Translations under genes and position numbers: made by a program | The notes under the pieces: generated by a model | Databases searched by the model: none | What the model saw: the letters and a program-made list of their open reading frames with translations, nothing else | Told to the model about the DNA's origin: nothing | NCBI GenBank assembly: GCA_903866485.1 | Contig: CAIPNT010000027.1 | Span: forward strand, 1-5,816 | Direction of reading: 5' to 3' | Origin: an uncultured Micrococcales bacterium | GTDB taxonomy: Bacteria > Actinomycetota > Actinomycetes > Actinomycetales > Microbacteriaceae | DNA: 5,816 bases | In this document: positions 1-5,816 of the stretch, piece after piece | Layout of the letters: each line of letters opens with the position of its first letter | Position numbering within the stretch: the first letter of the stretch is position 1

Positions 1-1482
1 CAGATCCCCCTGGGCCATGCCAATCTCTTCATAGTCGAGCGAGCCGTATCCGGCGGTCTTGCTCTTCAACTGGTCAAAGAAGTCGAAGACAATCTCGGCT
101 AGTGGCAGCTCATAGCGCAGCTGAACTCGGTCTTCACCCAGGTATTGCATGTCGATCATGGTTCCACGACGCGACTGACACAGCTCCATGATTGTTCCGA
201 CATAGTCTTTCGGGCTCAGGATTGTGGCGCGAACCAACGGCTCCATGATTTTCTTGATCTTGCCGCCCGGAAACTCGCTCGGGTTGGTGACGGTGATTTC
301 ATCGCCGTTTTCTAGGGTCACCAGATAAACCACGGATGGTGCGGTGGCAATCAGGTCGAGACCGAACTCTCGCTCGAGGCGCTCGGTGACGATCTCGAGG
401 TGCAGCAGACCCAAGAAACCAATGCGGAACCCGAAGCCAAGAGCCACCGAGGTCTCTGGTTCATAGACCAGCGCCGCATCAGAAAGTTTTAGCTTGTCTA
501 GGGCTTCACGCAGAACTGGATAGTCACTGCCGTCGATTGGATAAACACCCGAGAAAACCATTGGCTTCGGGTCGGCATAACCCTTTAGTGGTTCGGTTGC
601 CGGGTTGAGCTTGGTAGTGACGGTGTCACCAACCTTTGACTGGCGAACGTCTTTTACACCGGTGATTAGATAACCAACTTCACCAACACCGAGACCTTTG
701 GTCGGCTCTGGCTCGGGTGAAGAAACGCCAATTTCAAGCGCTTCGTGCACCGCTTTGGTTGACATCATGGTGATCTGCTCGCGCGGCTTTAGGTGGCCAT
801 CAATCATTCGCACATAGGTCACAACACCGCGGTAGGAGTCATAAACCGAGTCAAAAATCATGGCTCGAGCTGGCGCGTTCGGGTCTCCGACAGGGTTTGG
901 AATGGTTCCAACAATTTTGTCTAGAAGCGCGTCGACTCCGATTCCGGTTTTGCCTGACACTCGAAGGCAGTCTTCTGGGTTGCCACCGATTAGGTTGGCA
1001 AGCTCTTCGGCATACTTCTCTGGTTGAGCAGCCGGAAGATCGATCTTGTTCAGCACCGGAATGATTTCAAGGTCATTCTCCATGGCCAAATAAAGGTTGG
1101 CCAGGGTCTGAGCCTCAATGCCTTGAGCGGCATCAACTAGCAAAACAGCCCCCTCGCAGGCCGCTAGCGATCGCGAAACTTCGTATGTGAAGTCAACGTG
1201 GCCCGGAGTGTCAATCATGTTTAGCGCGTAGGTGTTGCCGTCAACTTCCCAGGGCATGCGCACCGCCTGCGACTTGATGGTGATGCCACGTTCGCGTTCG
1301 ATGTCCATACGGTCAAGGTATTGGGCGCGCATTGATCGGTCGTCGACCACACCGGTCAGCTGCAACATTCGGTCTGCCAGAGTCGACTTTCCGTGGTCAA
1401 TGTGCGCAATGATGCAGAAATTGCGGATAAACGCCGGATCAGTCTTTGCTGGTTCAAGACGGCGGGTGGCGCGTGGCGACAA
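1..1482 (-). CDS. lepA: Elongation factor 4 (LepA), 3' end beyond the window
   Basis: Translational GTPase LepA/EF-4, which binds the ribosome, acts on stalled or mistranslocated complexes and is implicated in initiation and 30S assembly. The minus strand reads without interruption as LepA. The P-loop AHIDHGKS lies at residues 26-33, followed by the switch region with ERERGITIK; the G3 motif DTPGHVDF is at 91-98, the G4 motif NKID at 145-148, and the G5 motif SGK near 176. Domain II and the EF-G-like domains follow, with [17 protein letters not shown] and, near the edge, [16 protein letters not shown]. The 494 codons present leave roughly the last 120 residues (the LepA-specific C-terminal domain) outside the window. 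The start is taken as TTG at 1482, because the protein then begins M-S-P-R-A-T like other actinobacterial LepA proteins and an AGAGG sequence sits 6 nt upstream. An upstream in-frame GTG at 1542 is possible but extends into non-conserved sequence. It is divergent from rpsT. Identity is certain; the start codon is less so. Confidence 0.97.
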   Translation of the reverse strand, partial: MSPRATRRLEPAKTDPAFIRNFCIIAHIDHGKSTLADRMLQLTGVVDDRSMRAQYLDRMDIERERGITIKSQAVRMPWEVDGNTYALNMIDTPGHVDFTYEVSRSLAACEGAVLLVDAAQGIEAQTLANLYLAMENDLEIIPVLNKIDLPAAQPEKYAEELANLIGGNPEDCLRVSGKTGIGVDALLDKIVGTIPNPVGDPNAPARAMIFDSVYDSYRGVVTYVRMIDGHLKPREQITMMSTKAVHEALEIGVSSPEPEPTKGLGVGEVGYLITGVKDVRQSKVGDTVTTKLNPATEPLKGYADPKPMVFSGVYPIDGSDYPVLREALDKLKLSDAALVYEPETSVALGFGFRIGFLGLLHLEIVTERLEREFGLDLIATAPSVVYLVTLENGDEITVTNPSEFPGGKIKKIMEPLVRATILSPKDYVGTIMELCQSRRGTMIDMQYLGEDRVQLRYELPLAEIVFDFFDQLKSKTAGYGSLDYEEIGMAQGDL

Positions 1483-1488
1483 AATAGA

Positions 1489-1493
1489 CCTCT
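1489..1493 (-). promoter_or_regulatory. Ribosome binding site deciding the lepA TTG start
   Basis: Read on the minus strand, AGAGG ends 6 nt before the TTG at 1482-1480. The spacing suits initiation there, and no ATG lies nearby in frame. This, with the conserved N-terminus that follows, is why TTG was chosen over the GTG at 1542. Confidence 0.6.
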
Positions 1494-1510
1494 GTTGTTC
1501 AGGGAAAGGG

Positions 1511-1524
1511 ACCGTATAGACGGT
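1511..1524. repeat. Short inverted repeat ACCGT-N4-ACGGT in the lepA leader
   Basis: Two perfect 5-base arms (ACCGT at 1511-1515, ACGGT at 1520-1524) flank ATAG. The repeat lies about 30 nt upstream of the lepA start. It could be a small mRNA hairpin, an operator half-site pair, or chance; the sequence does not decide. The TATAC inside it resembles part of a -10 element for lepA, but no matching -35 is evident. Confidence 0.3.
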
Positions 1525-1568
1525 ATCTCTATTCTCGCACACTGGTCGTGGCTCGCCTTGGGATTTGC

Positions 1569-1598
1569 TTGCCCAAATGCACAATCAACTGATAGAGT
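1569..1598 (+). promoter_or_regulatory. Probable rpsT promoter
   Basis: A -35-like TTGCCC (1569-1574) and a -10-like TAGAGT (1593-1598) are separated by 18 bases, which fits a housekeeping sigma-70/SigA-type promoter. It would start RNA at about 1604-1606 and give a leader of about 90 nt before the rpsT ATG. Only the element matches and their spacing support it. Overlapping dyads at 1558-1578 cover the -35 side. No comparably good promoter was found for lepA on the other strand. Confidence 0.45.
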
Positions 1599-1611
1599 TA
1601 GAGGTCGATAC

Positions 1612-1628
1612 GGATGATTTGTTCATCC
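1612..1628 (+). promoter_or_regulatory. Hairpin in the rpsT 5' leader
   Basis: GGATGA (1612-1617) and TCATCC (1623-1628) form a perfect 6-bp stem with a 5-base loop, just after the predicted RNA start. A second small stem, CTGC-AAGT-GCAG (1663-1674), lies about 15 nt before the Shine-Dalgarno sequence. S20 is known to regulate its own synthesis at the translational level in E. coli. A similar role for this leader is only inference, and no T-run follows the hairpin, so it is not a terminator. Confidence 0.35.
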
Positions 1629-1697
1629 AAACTCCCAAAAGTTTTGAATATCTTCCGCGCGACTGCAAGTGCAGCGTGCAAACCAAGAAAGTGAAAC

Positions 1698-1958
1698 ATG
1701 GCAAACATCAAGTCACAGATCAAGCGAATTGGCACCAACCTAAAGGCCGCCGAGCGCAACAAGGCTGTTCGCAGCGAGGTCAAGACCGCTATCCGCGCAT
1801 CTCGCGAGGCAACCGCTTCTGGCGACAAGGCTGCTGCAGCTGCTGCCCTGGCTCTTGCAAGCAAGAAGCTAGACAAGGCCGTTTCTAAGGGTGTTCTTCA
1901 CAAGAACAACGCTGCAAACCGCAAGTCGGCTTTGGCCAAGAAGGTTTCAGCTCTATAA
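1698..1958 (+). CDS. rpsT: 30S ribosomal protein S20
   Basis: Primary 16S rRNA-binding protein of the small subunit that acts early in 30S assembly. The 86-residue product has the normal S20 length and composition: a lysine, arginine and alanine-rich helical protein. It begins [11 protein letters not shown] with [14 protein letters not shown] at about 17-30, and ends with [20 protein letters not shown], the conserved S20 C-terminal signature. The ATG at 1698 is preceded by AGAAAG (1686-1691), which matches the 5' part of an actinobacterial AGAAAGGAGG Shine-Dalgarno sequence; no other in-frame start fits. It is monocistronic: its own probable promoter is upstream and a strong terminator begins 12 nt after the TAA. 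It is divergent from lepA and convergent with the transporter gene. The rpsT/lepA adjacency is common in Actinobacteria. Identity is certain. Confidence 0.98.
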   Translation: MANIKSQIKRIGTNLKAAERNKAVRSEVKTAIRASREATASGDKAAAAAALALASKKLDKAVSKGVLHKNNAANRKSALAKKVSAL

Positions 1959-1969
1959 AGAGTCTTTGC

Positions 1970-2007
1970 AAAAACCCGTCACCATTGGTGGCGGGTTTTT
2001 TATTTTT
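1970..2007 (+). terminator. Rho-independent terminator of rpsT, probably bidirectional
   Basis: A 13-bp stem (1971-1983 with 1987-1999, one G-T wobble at 1979/1991) closes on the 3-base loop ATT. The T-rich tract continues through 2007. It begins 12 nt after the rpsT stop. Because the outer stem is A-rich on the left, the minus-strand transcript also has the same hairpin ending in five U residues, 12 nt past the transporter stop. It can therefore plausibly end both converging transcripts, although the minus-strand U-tract is shorter and partly within the stem. Confidence 0.92.
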
Positions 2008-2018
2008 CGGAAAGAATT

Positions 2019-3209
2019 TTATTTTGCAGCGATTTGGCCGGGGCGGCCTGAGACAAAGCCAATCAGAACCTGTGCAGCGGTGAGGCAAATTAGCAGGATG
2101 ACGCTGACACCCCAGGTTGCGGTCATTGACTCGATGGCGCCAACCAAGAAGGTGCCGAGGGCGGCAAGCAGATAACCCCACCCCTGGGCCATGGCAGAAA
2201 GCTGGGTGGTCTGTGCCTTGGTCGACGCGCGAGTTGCAATGATCGACAGTGACATCGGAAATGTCGAAGCCTGACCGACGCCGATTAGCACGCAAGCGAA
2301 AACGATTAGACCGTGGTTCGTCAGAGAAAGTAGCAGCAAGACATAACCGAACAGGGTTGCGGTGCTGGCACCGGCCGCCCAAAAGGCAAGCGATCTGAAC
2401 CTTCCGATAACCGTTGAAAGCAACAACCCGAACGGGACACCCACAGCGGTTGCGAGCCCAAGATAGCCACCGGCAGCAGCAGGTGAAAATCCGTTTGCCA
2501 GTAGCATCGTTGGAAGCCATCCGAGAACAGCGTAGAAACCCAGCGACTGAAGACCAAAGAAACCCACAATTGCCCACGCGATAGGCGACCTAAGCACTGC
2601 GCGGCGCTCGTCACGCGCGGCGTGCACGGGCTGGGCAACGTGAGGCTCTTGGCCTCGGGTCTTTGGAACCCAGAAAACAACTGCCGCGGCAATTGGAATC
2701 AGCCAAATAGCAAGGGCGGCACGCCATCCACCTAACTGATTGCTTGTCGGCACAGCAATGGAGGCTGCAAAGCTCGCCGAAAACGCGAGAATGGTGGTGT
2801 AGGCACCGGTCAAGAGAGTGACCCGATTTGGAAACTCGGTTCGAACGATAGTCGGCAACAAGACATTGGCTACCGCAATCGAAAGTCCAGCTGCAATAGT
2901 GCCTAGTAGCAAGGCCTCATAGCCGAAAACTAGACGAAGTGCAGAAGCTAAGCCAAGCACGATAAGAACGAACAACATCGAATGGTTTGCGCCAAAACGC
3001 TGAACCAGCGCTGGACTGGCAAAGGCTCCAAGGCCAAAACACAGCACTGGTGCCGCGGTTAGAAGCCCGCTTTCAAAAGCCCCGAGGTGAAGCGAGCCAG
3101 AAATTTCATGAAGAAGTGGCCCGACAGATGCAACTGGCGGTCGCAGAATCAACGAGATGAAAAACAGTGCTAAAAAGCCGAAAAAACCGAAACCTTTGGT
3201 TTTGCTCAC
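2019..3209 (-). CDS. Major facilitator superfamily transporter, CynX/NimT-like
   Basis: A 396-residue inner-membrane protein, the usual size for a 12-helix MFS carrier. Its pattern resembles the CynX/NimT (cyanate/2-nitroimidazole permease) family. Helix 1 carries LILRPPVASVGPLL (residues 20-33) with the family's arginine at 23, and a motif-A-like loop lies near 67-78. The stretch NVLLPTIVRTEFPNR follows at about 115-129, and GGWRAALAIWLIPIAA comes before the central hydrophilic loop. The second half has a further set of hydrophobic helices. The substrate cannot be read from the sequence; cyanate is not implied, and no cyanase gene is nearby. The start is GTG at 3209, sharing four bases (GTGA) with the holA stop. 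AGAAAGGG (3222-3229) inside holA lies 12 nt upstream, a little far for a ribosome binding site, so translational coupling is likely. It is the last gene of the comEC-holA operon and ends facing the rpsT terminator. The family call is from recalled motifs, not a search. Confidence 0.85.
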   Translation of the reverse strand: MSKTKGFGFFGFLALFFISLILRPPVASVGPLLHEISGSLHLGAFESGLLTAAPVLCFGLGAFASPALVQRFGANHSMLFVLIVLGLASALRLVFGYEALLLGTIAAGLSIAVANVLLPTIVRTEFPNRVTLLTGAYTTILAFSASFAASIAVPTSNQLGGWRAALAIWLIPIAAAVVFWVPKTRGQEPHVAQPVHAARDERRAVLRSPIAWAIVGFFGLQSLGFYAVLGWLPTMLLANGFSPAAAGGYLGLATAVGVPFGLLLSTVIGRFRSLAFWAAGASTATLFGYVLLLLSLTNHGLIVFACVLIGVGQASTFPMSLSIIATRASTKAQTTQLSAMAQGWGYLLAALGTFLVGAIESMTATWGVSVILLICLTAAQVLIGFVSGRPGQIAAK

Positions 3210-4192
3210 TCTTCGGGCACACCCTTTCTGGAGATTAGGGTCACAAGCTTTTCGAGGGTGAAGACCGGGTCACGTTCGGCACCCTTGGCTGCAGCGTCGG
3301 CATCAGCAAGTCGTTGGATAACCAGAGATAGGCCGTCTTCAGACCAACCTGAAAGGTCACGTTTGAGCCGATCTATTTGCCATGGGGCCAAACCCACGCT
3401 CGCGGCCGAAGCATTTCGGTTGCCATAAATCTTGGCCAGCTGACGAATCTTCATCGAAATGGCAGCGACTATTGGAACAGGATCGGCACCGGTGGCAATC
3501 GCATGGCGCAAGAGACCAAGTGAGGTGCCGGCTTGACCAGCCAGAGCGGCATCAACCACCTTGAAGGCATTGGTTTCGACACGTCCGCCATAGTAACGGT
3601 CTACTATTTGCTCGCTGATGGTCTCGGCGCTGTCTTGCAACAACTGCTGGCAGGCCGAAGCGAGTTCGGCAAGGTCATCAGTAAATGCATCAAGCAGTGC
3701 TCTAGCCGCACCCGGAGTCACCTTGCGTTGAGCATGGTTGAATTCACCTTGGATGAAGGCTAGCTTCTCAGCATCTCCCTTGATTGGCAGGCAGGCAACC
3801 TCGGCACAATTTGCATTTGCTCTAAGTGCGTCAATGAGTTTTTTTCCGCGAACGCTAGAGCCGTTATGTCTGAGAATGACGGTCGTGTCTTGGGTTGGGT
3901 TTTCGATGTAGGCGAGGCCATCGGTGATGAGTTCGTCACTGCACTTTTCAACGGCCGAAACTATGACCAGTCGCGGTTCGGCAAACAACGAAGGACTGGT
4001 CAGATTCAGCAGTTGGCCGGCCTGATAATCGACGGCGTCAATCTCGTGAATCTCAACCGCTGCATCTATTTGCTTTAGCTGCTCCCGCAGGCTGCGAATG
4101 GCTCGACCGGCGAAATATTCCTCAGCGCCAGAAACAAATACGACCGGATGCGGCGCCACGTTGCGCCAGTCCATCGTCTTTGCCTTAGTCAC
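3206..4192 (-). CDS. holA: DNA polymerase III delta subunit
   Basis: Clamp-loader subunit that opens the beta sliding clamp; it has an AAA+-like fold but normally does not hydrolyse ATP. The 328 residues match the family length. Features seen: HPVVFVSGAEEYFAGRAI at 15-32, the slot where the family has its degenerate nucleotide-binding strand; SLFAEPRLVIV at 68-78, the conserved clamp-contacting region; and GGRVETNAFKVVDAAL at 202-217. The collar-domain helix PVPIVAAISMKIRQLAKIY follows from 238. No Walker A lysine is present, as expected. The start is taken at GTG 4192, two bases after the comEC stop. An ATG at 4174 (product beginning M-D-W, 322 residues) has AAGG at 4183-4186 with 8-nt spacing and may be the true start. 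The gene lies between comEC and the transporter in one operon. The product is confident; the start is not settled. Confidence 0.95.
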   Translation of the reverse strand: MTKAKTMDWRNVAPHPVVFVSGAEEYFAGRAIRSLREQLKQIDAAVEIHEIDAVDYQAGQLLNLTSPSLFAEPRLVIVSAVEKCSDELITDGLAYIENPTQDTTVILRHNGSSVRGKKLIDALRANANCAEVACLPIKGDAEKLAFIQGEFNHAQRKVTPGAARALLDAFTDDLAELASACQQLLQDSAETISEQIVDRYYGGRVETNAFKVVDAALAGQAGTSLGLLRHAIATGADPVPIVAAISMKIRQLAKIYGNRNASAASVGLAPWQIDRLKRDLSGWSEDGLSLVIQRLADADAAAKGAERDPVFTLEKLVTLISRKGVPEE

Positions 4193-4197
4193 TCCTA
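4183..4197 (-). promoter_or_regulatory. comEC stop / holA start junction with two candidate ribosome binding sites
   Basis: Read on the minus strand, the comEC stop TAG (4197-4195) is followed by GA and then GTG (4192). The strong AGGAG (4196-4192) therefore runs into the GTG itself and is too close to serve it. It is also too far (17 nt) from the ATG at 4174. AAGG (4186-4183) is well spaced for that ATG, and GTAGG (4205-4201) is well spaced for the GTG. Reinitiation by ribosomes finishing comEC is the likely mechanism in either case. Confidence 0.4.
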
Positions 4198-5816
4198 AAG
4201 CCTACCCGCGGTTGTTACGCGAAGCCCCGAAGGCGTGACTGCAACAGAAATCGCCCCATCTCGGTCTGTCCTAAATATGTGTGAGCCGATTTGCTTCAAG
4301 AAGGTGAGCGTTCGATTCGTGGGGTGCCCATAGTGGTTGTGCAATCCAACAGATATCAAGGCAACCACGGGTCTGATTGCCTCGTAGAGCTCGGAATATT
4401 GATCGGCAGAACCATGGTGGGACACTTTTACGATCATTGGAACAGAACCAAAACCTTGACCAAGCCAGTTTGAACTCTCGGCGGCGAGCCTCATCTGACC
4501 GCGCTCACCCAAATCTGCCAAAGTCAGCACATTCACGTATTGGCTTCGAAAGAGAACCGTCACGCTGCCATCGTTCGAGTCTTCTGCCTCTGGCGCATCG
4601 CGGTGAGGTGACAGCACCTGCCAACTAAACCCACCCAGCGTGCCGGTTAGGTTTGTTTCCGCGGTCACCAAATGGTGCACGGCCAGCCTTAGCTCTCGAT
4701 AGGTTATCGCTGCTGCCGGTCTAGGGTCGTGATAGCCGGTGATCATTCCCACCTCGACATGTCGATTTCTCAGCGCGCCAGTCAAGCCGCCGACATGGTC
4801 GAGATCGAAGTGGGTCAACAGCAACAGGTCCAGGTGCGTTATTGAGAGATGCTTGAGACAGCCGTCGATAGGTTTTGGGTCTCGACCAACGTCGATCAAT
4901 GCAATCTTGCCCTCAGAGCGAATCAAAGTCGCATCACCTTGGCCAACATCGCAGGAGATGACCGACCAATCCTTTAGAGGCCAATTGCCAGATTCGATTA
5001 TTGAATGACTGCAACTTCCAAGCTCGAGGGCGCAGATCGCTCCGAGTGCGGCAAGGGCAATGATGCGACGTTTGTGTCTTCGAGAAGTCAACCAGACGGC
5101 CACGGCAACGGTGGCAGCCGTTGTTAGCGCTAGACCGAATTCTCCCCCAACCTGGTTTAGTGTTGCCGCCGGCAGCCCGGCAAAAAAGTGTGCGACCGCT
5201 GCGATTAAAAAGGTGAACAGTGAAGCAACCCAGGACAGAGCGCTTGCTAACGGCACAAAGAAGACCGAGCACAAGCAGGCCATCATGCCCAAAATCGTGA
5301 CCGGGGCAACAAGTGGCTCACATATCAGGTTTGCTAATACCGAATAGGTTGAAAAGCCCGGCTGCAATTGAAGCAAGAGCGGAGTGCAGGCAATCTGTGC
5401 CGCTGCCGTCACCGCGAGTGAAAGCGACAGCCAGCGCGGAAGGCGAGTCGATAATCGTTCTGTCAATCGTGGCGCCAAAATCAAAATGCCAAGCGTTGCG
5501 GCGACTGAGAGCTGAAAACCGATGTCGATGGCTAATTGTGGGTCAATGGCCAATAGCAACAGAACTGCCATCGCCAAAATACGAGAGCCTGAGATTCGCC
5601 TGCCTATTGCCTGGGTCAAGATAACCAGCGCAGCCATTGCCGACGCCCGCAAAACGCTGGCCTGCGGCCCGACCAGAACCGCATAGCAGCCAAGCGCCAA
5701 CATAGTGATTGTCAGCCGAAGTGCGCGAGGAAACGCTGTCTTTGACAGCAGCCAATAGATCACCGCAACAACAATTGCGCAGTTAGCCCCCGACACAGCA
5801 TTCAGGTGTGTGAGCG
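4195..5816 (-). CDS. comEC: ComEC/Rec2 DNA-uptake channel protein, 5' end beyond the window
   Basis: Polytopic membrane protein that carries single-stranded DNA across the cytoplasmic membrane during natural transformation. The frame stays open to the right edge, where it reads LTHLNAVSGANCAIV, the Competence-domain signature, so the GTG at 5796 is internal and not the start. About 540 residues are present; full-length family members usually have 700-800, so the N-terminal OB-like part and the first helices are missing. The membrane part includes the conserved IDIGFQLSVAATLGILILAPRL and ACTPLLLQL...ANLICEPLVAPVTILG. The C-terminal metallo-beta-lactamase-like domain has DVGQGDA (4950-4930), THFDLDHVGG (the HxDxDH motif at 4812-4795), SHHGS (from 4422) and NHYGHPTN. 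These are the family's usual catalytic-type positions, so the nuclease-like domain looks intact. Its promoter and any comEA partner would lie to the right of the window. Confidence 0.96.
   Translation of the reverse strand, partial: LTHLNAVSGANCAIVVAVIYWLLSKTAFPRALRLTITMLALGCYAVLVGPQASVLRASAMAALVILTQAIGRRISGSRILAMAVLLLLAIDPQLAIDIGFQLSVAATLGILILAPRLTERLSTRLPRWLSLSLAVTAAAQIACTPLLLQLQPGFSTYSVLANLICEPLVAPVTILGMMACLCSVFFVPLASALSWVASLFTFLIAAVAHFFAGLPAATLNQVGGEFGLALTTAATVAVAVWLTSRRHKRRIIALAALGAICALELGSCSHSIIESGNWPLKDWSVISCDVGQGDATLIRSEGKIALIDVGRDPKPIDGCLKHLSITHLDLLLLTHFDLDHVGGLTGALRNRHVEVGMITGYHDPRPAAAITYRELRLAVHHLVTAETNLTGTLGGFSWQVLSPHRDAPEAEDSNDGSVTVLFRSQYVNVLTLADLGERGQMRLAAESSNWLGQGFGSVPMIVKVSHHGSADQYSELYEAIRPVVALISVGLHNHYGHPTNRTLTFLKQIGSHIFRTDRDGAISVAVTPSGLRVTTAGRL

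Noticed and set aside
1483..1697. Search for a tRNA, small RNA gene or extra small protein in the lepA-rpsT gap
   Set aside because: No cloverleaf, no internal terminator and no short frame with a convincing start were seen. The region is explained as promoter and leader sequence.
1598..1876. A 92-codon minus-strand open frame opposite rpsT
   Set aside because: It is antisense to a certain ribosomal protein gene; its alanine-rich product merely mirrors the rpsT codons.
1232..1888. Several plus-strand open frames of 74-107 codons across lepA and the rpsT start
   Set aside because: They lie antisense to lepA or out of frame with rpsT, have no family resemblance and lack supporting ribosome binding sites.
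1885..2577. A 230-codon minus-strand open frame overlapping the transporter gene and the end of rpsT
   Set aside because: It is a shadow frame on the same strand as the transporter. Its product is rich in Cys, Arg and Trp with no recognisable family, and it runs through the terminator and the end of rpsT.
3178..3206. Hairpin-like AAACC/GGTTT followed by T-runs near the 5' end of the transporter gene (minus strand), resembling an attenuator
   Set aside because: The stem is only 5-6 A/T-rich base pairs and lies within codons for a Phe-rich first membrane helix, which explains the T-runs.
5794..5796. GTG as a possible start of a complete 533-codon comEC
   Set aside because: The frame continues upstream to the window edge with conserved ComEC residues (THLNAVSGAN), so this codon encodes an internal valine.

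Overview
The window reads as ordinary core chromosome of an actinobacterium, most likely a small-genome freshwater Microbacteriaceae relative of the Rhodoluna/Aquiluna ('Luna') type. That placement is inference. It rests on the actinobacterial style of LepA (an N-terminus reading M-S-P-R-A-T before the G domain), the comEC-holA...rpsT/lepA neighbourhood typical of Actinobacteria, leader matches to an AGAAAGGAGG-type Shine-Dalgarno sequence, and a base composition that looks roughly balanced rather than the high GC of most Microbacteriaceae.

Layout, left to right. Positions 1-1482 (minus strand) hold most of lepA (elongation factor 4), whose 3' end lies beyond the left edge. Positions 1483-1697 are a divergent intergenic region with a probable rpsT promoter, a leader of about 90 nt and several small inverted repeats. 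rpsT (ribosomal protein S20) lies at 1698-1958 on the plus strand. A strong hairpin terminator at 1970-2007 separates it from a convergent minus-strand block: a CynX/NimT-like major facilitator transporter (2019-3209), holA (DNA polymerase III delta subunit, 3206-4192) and comEC (DNA-uptake channel, 4195 to the right edge, 5' end missing).

The three minus-strand genes are packed with a 2-nt gap (comEC/holA) and a 4-nt overlap (holA/transporter), so they are very probably one operon read comEC -> holA -> transporter. comEC and holA are the usual actinobacterial pair (DNA uptake and clamp loading). The transporter looks like an accessory passenger added at the end of that operon. rpsT and lepA both serve the ribosome and are divergently transcribed from a shared upstream region.

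I found no mobile element, CRISPR array, tRNA or rRNA gene, and nothing that amounts to a new biological system. The points most worth checking are the structured rpsT leader, the transporter between holA and rpsT, and two unusual start codons or junctions.
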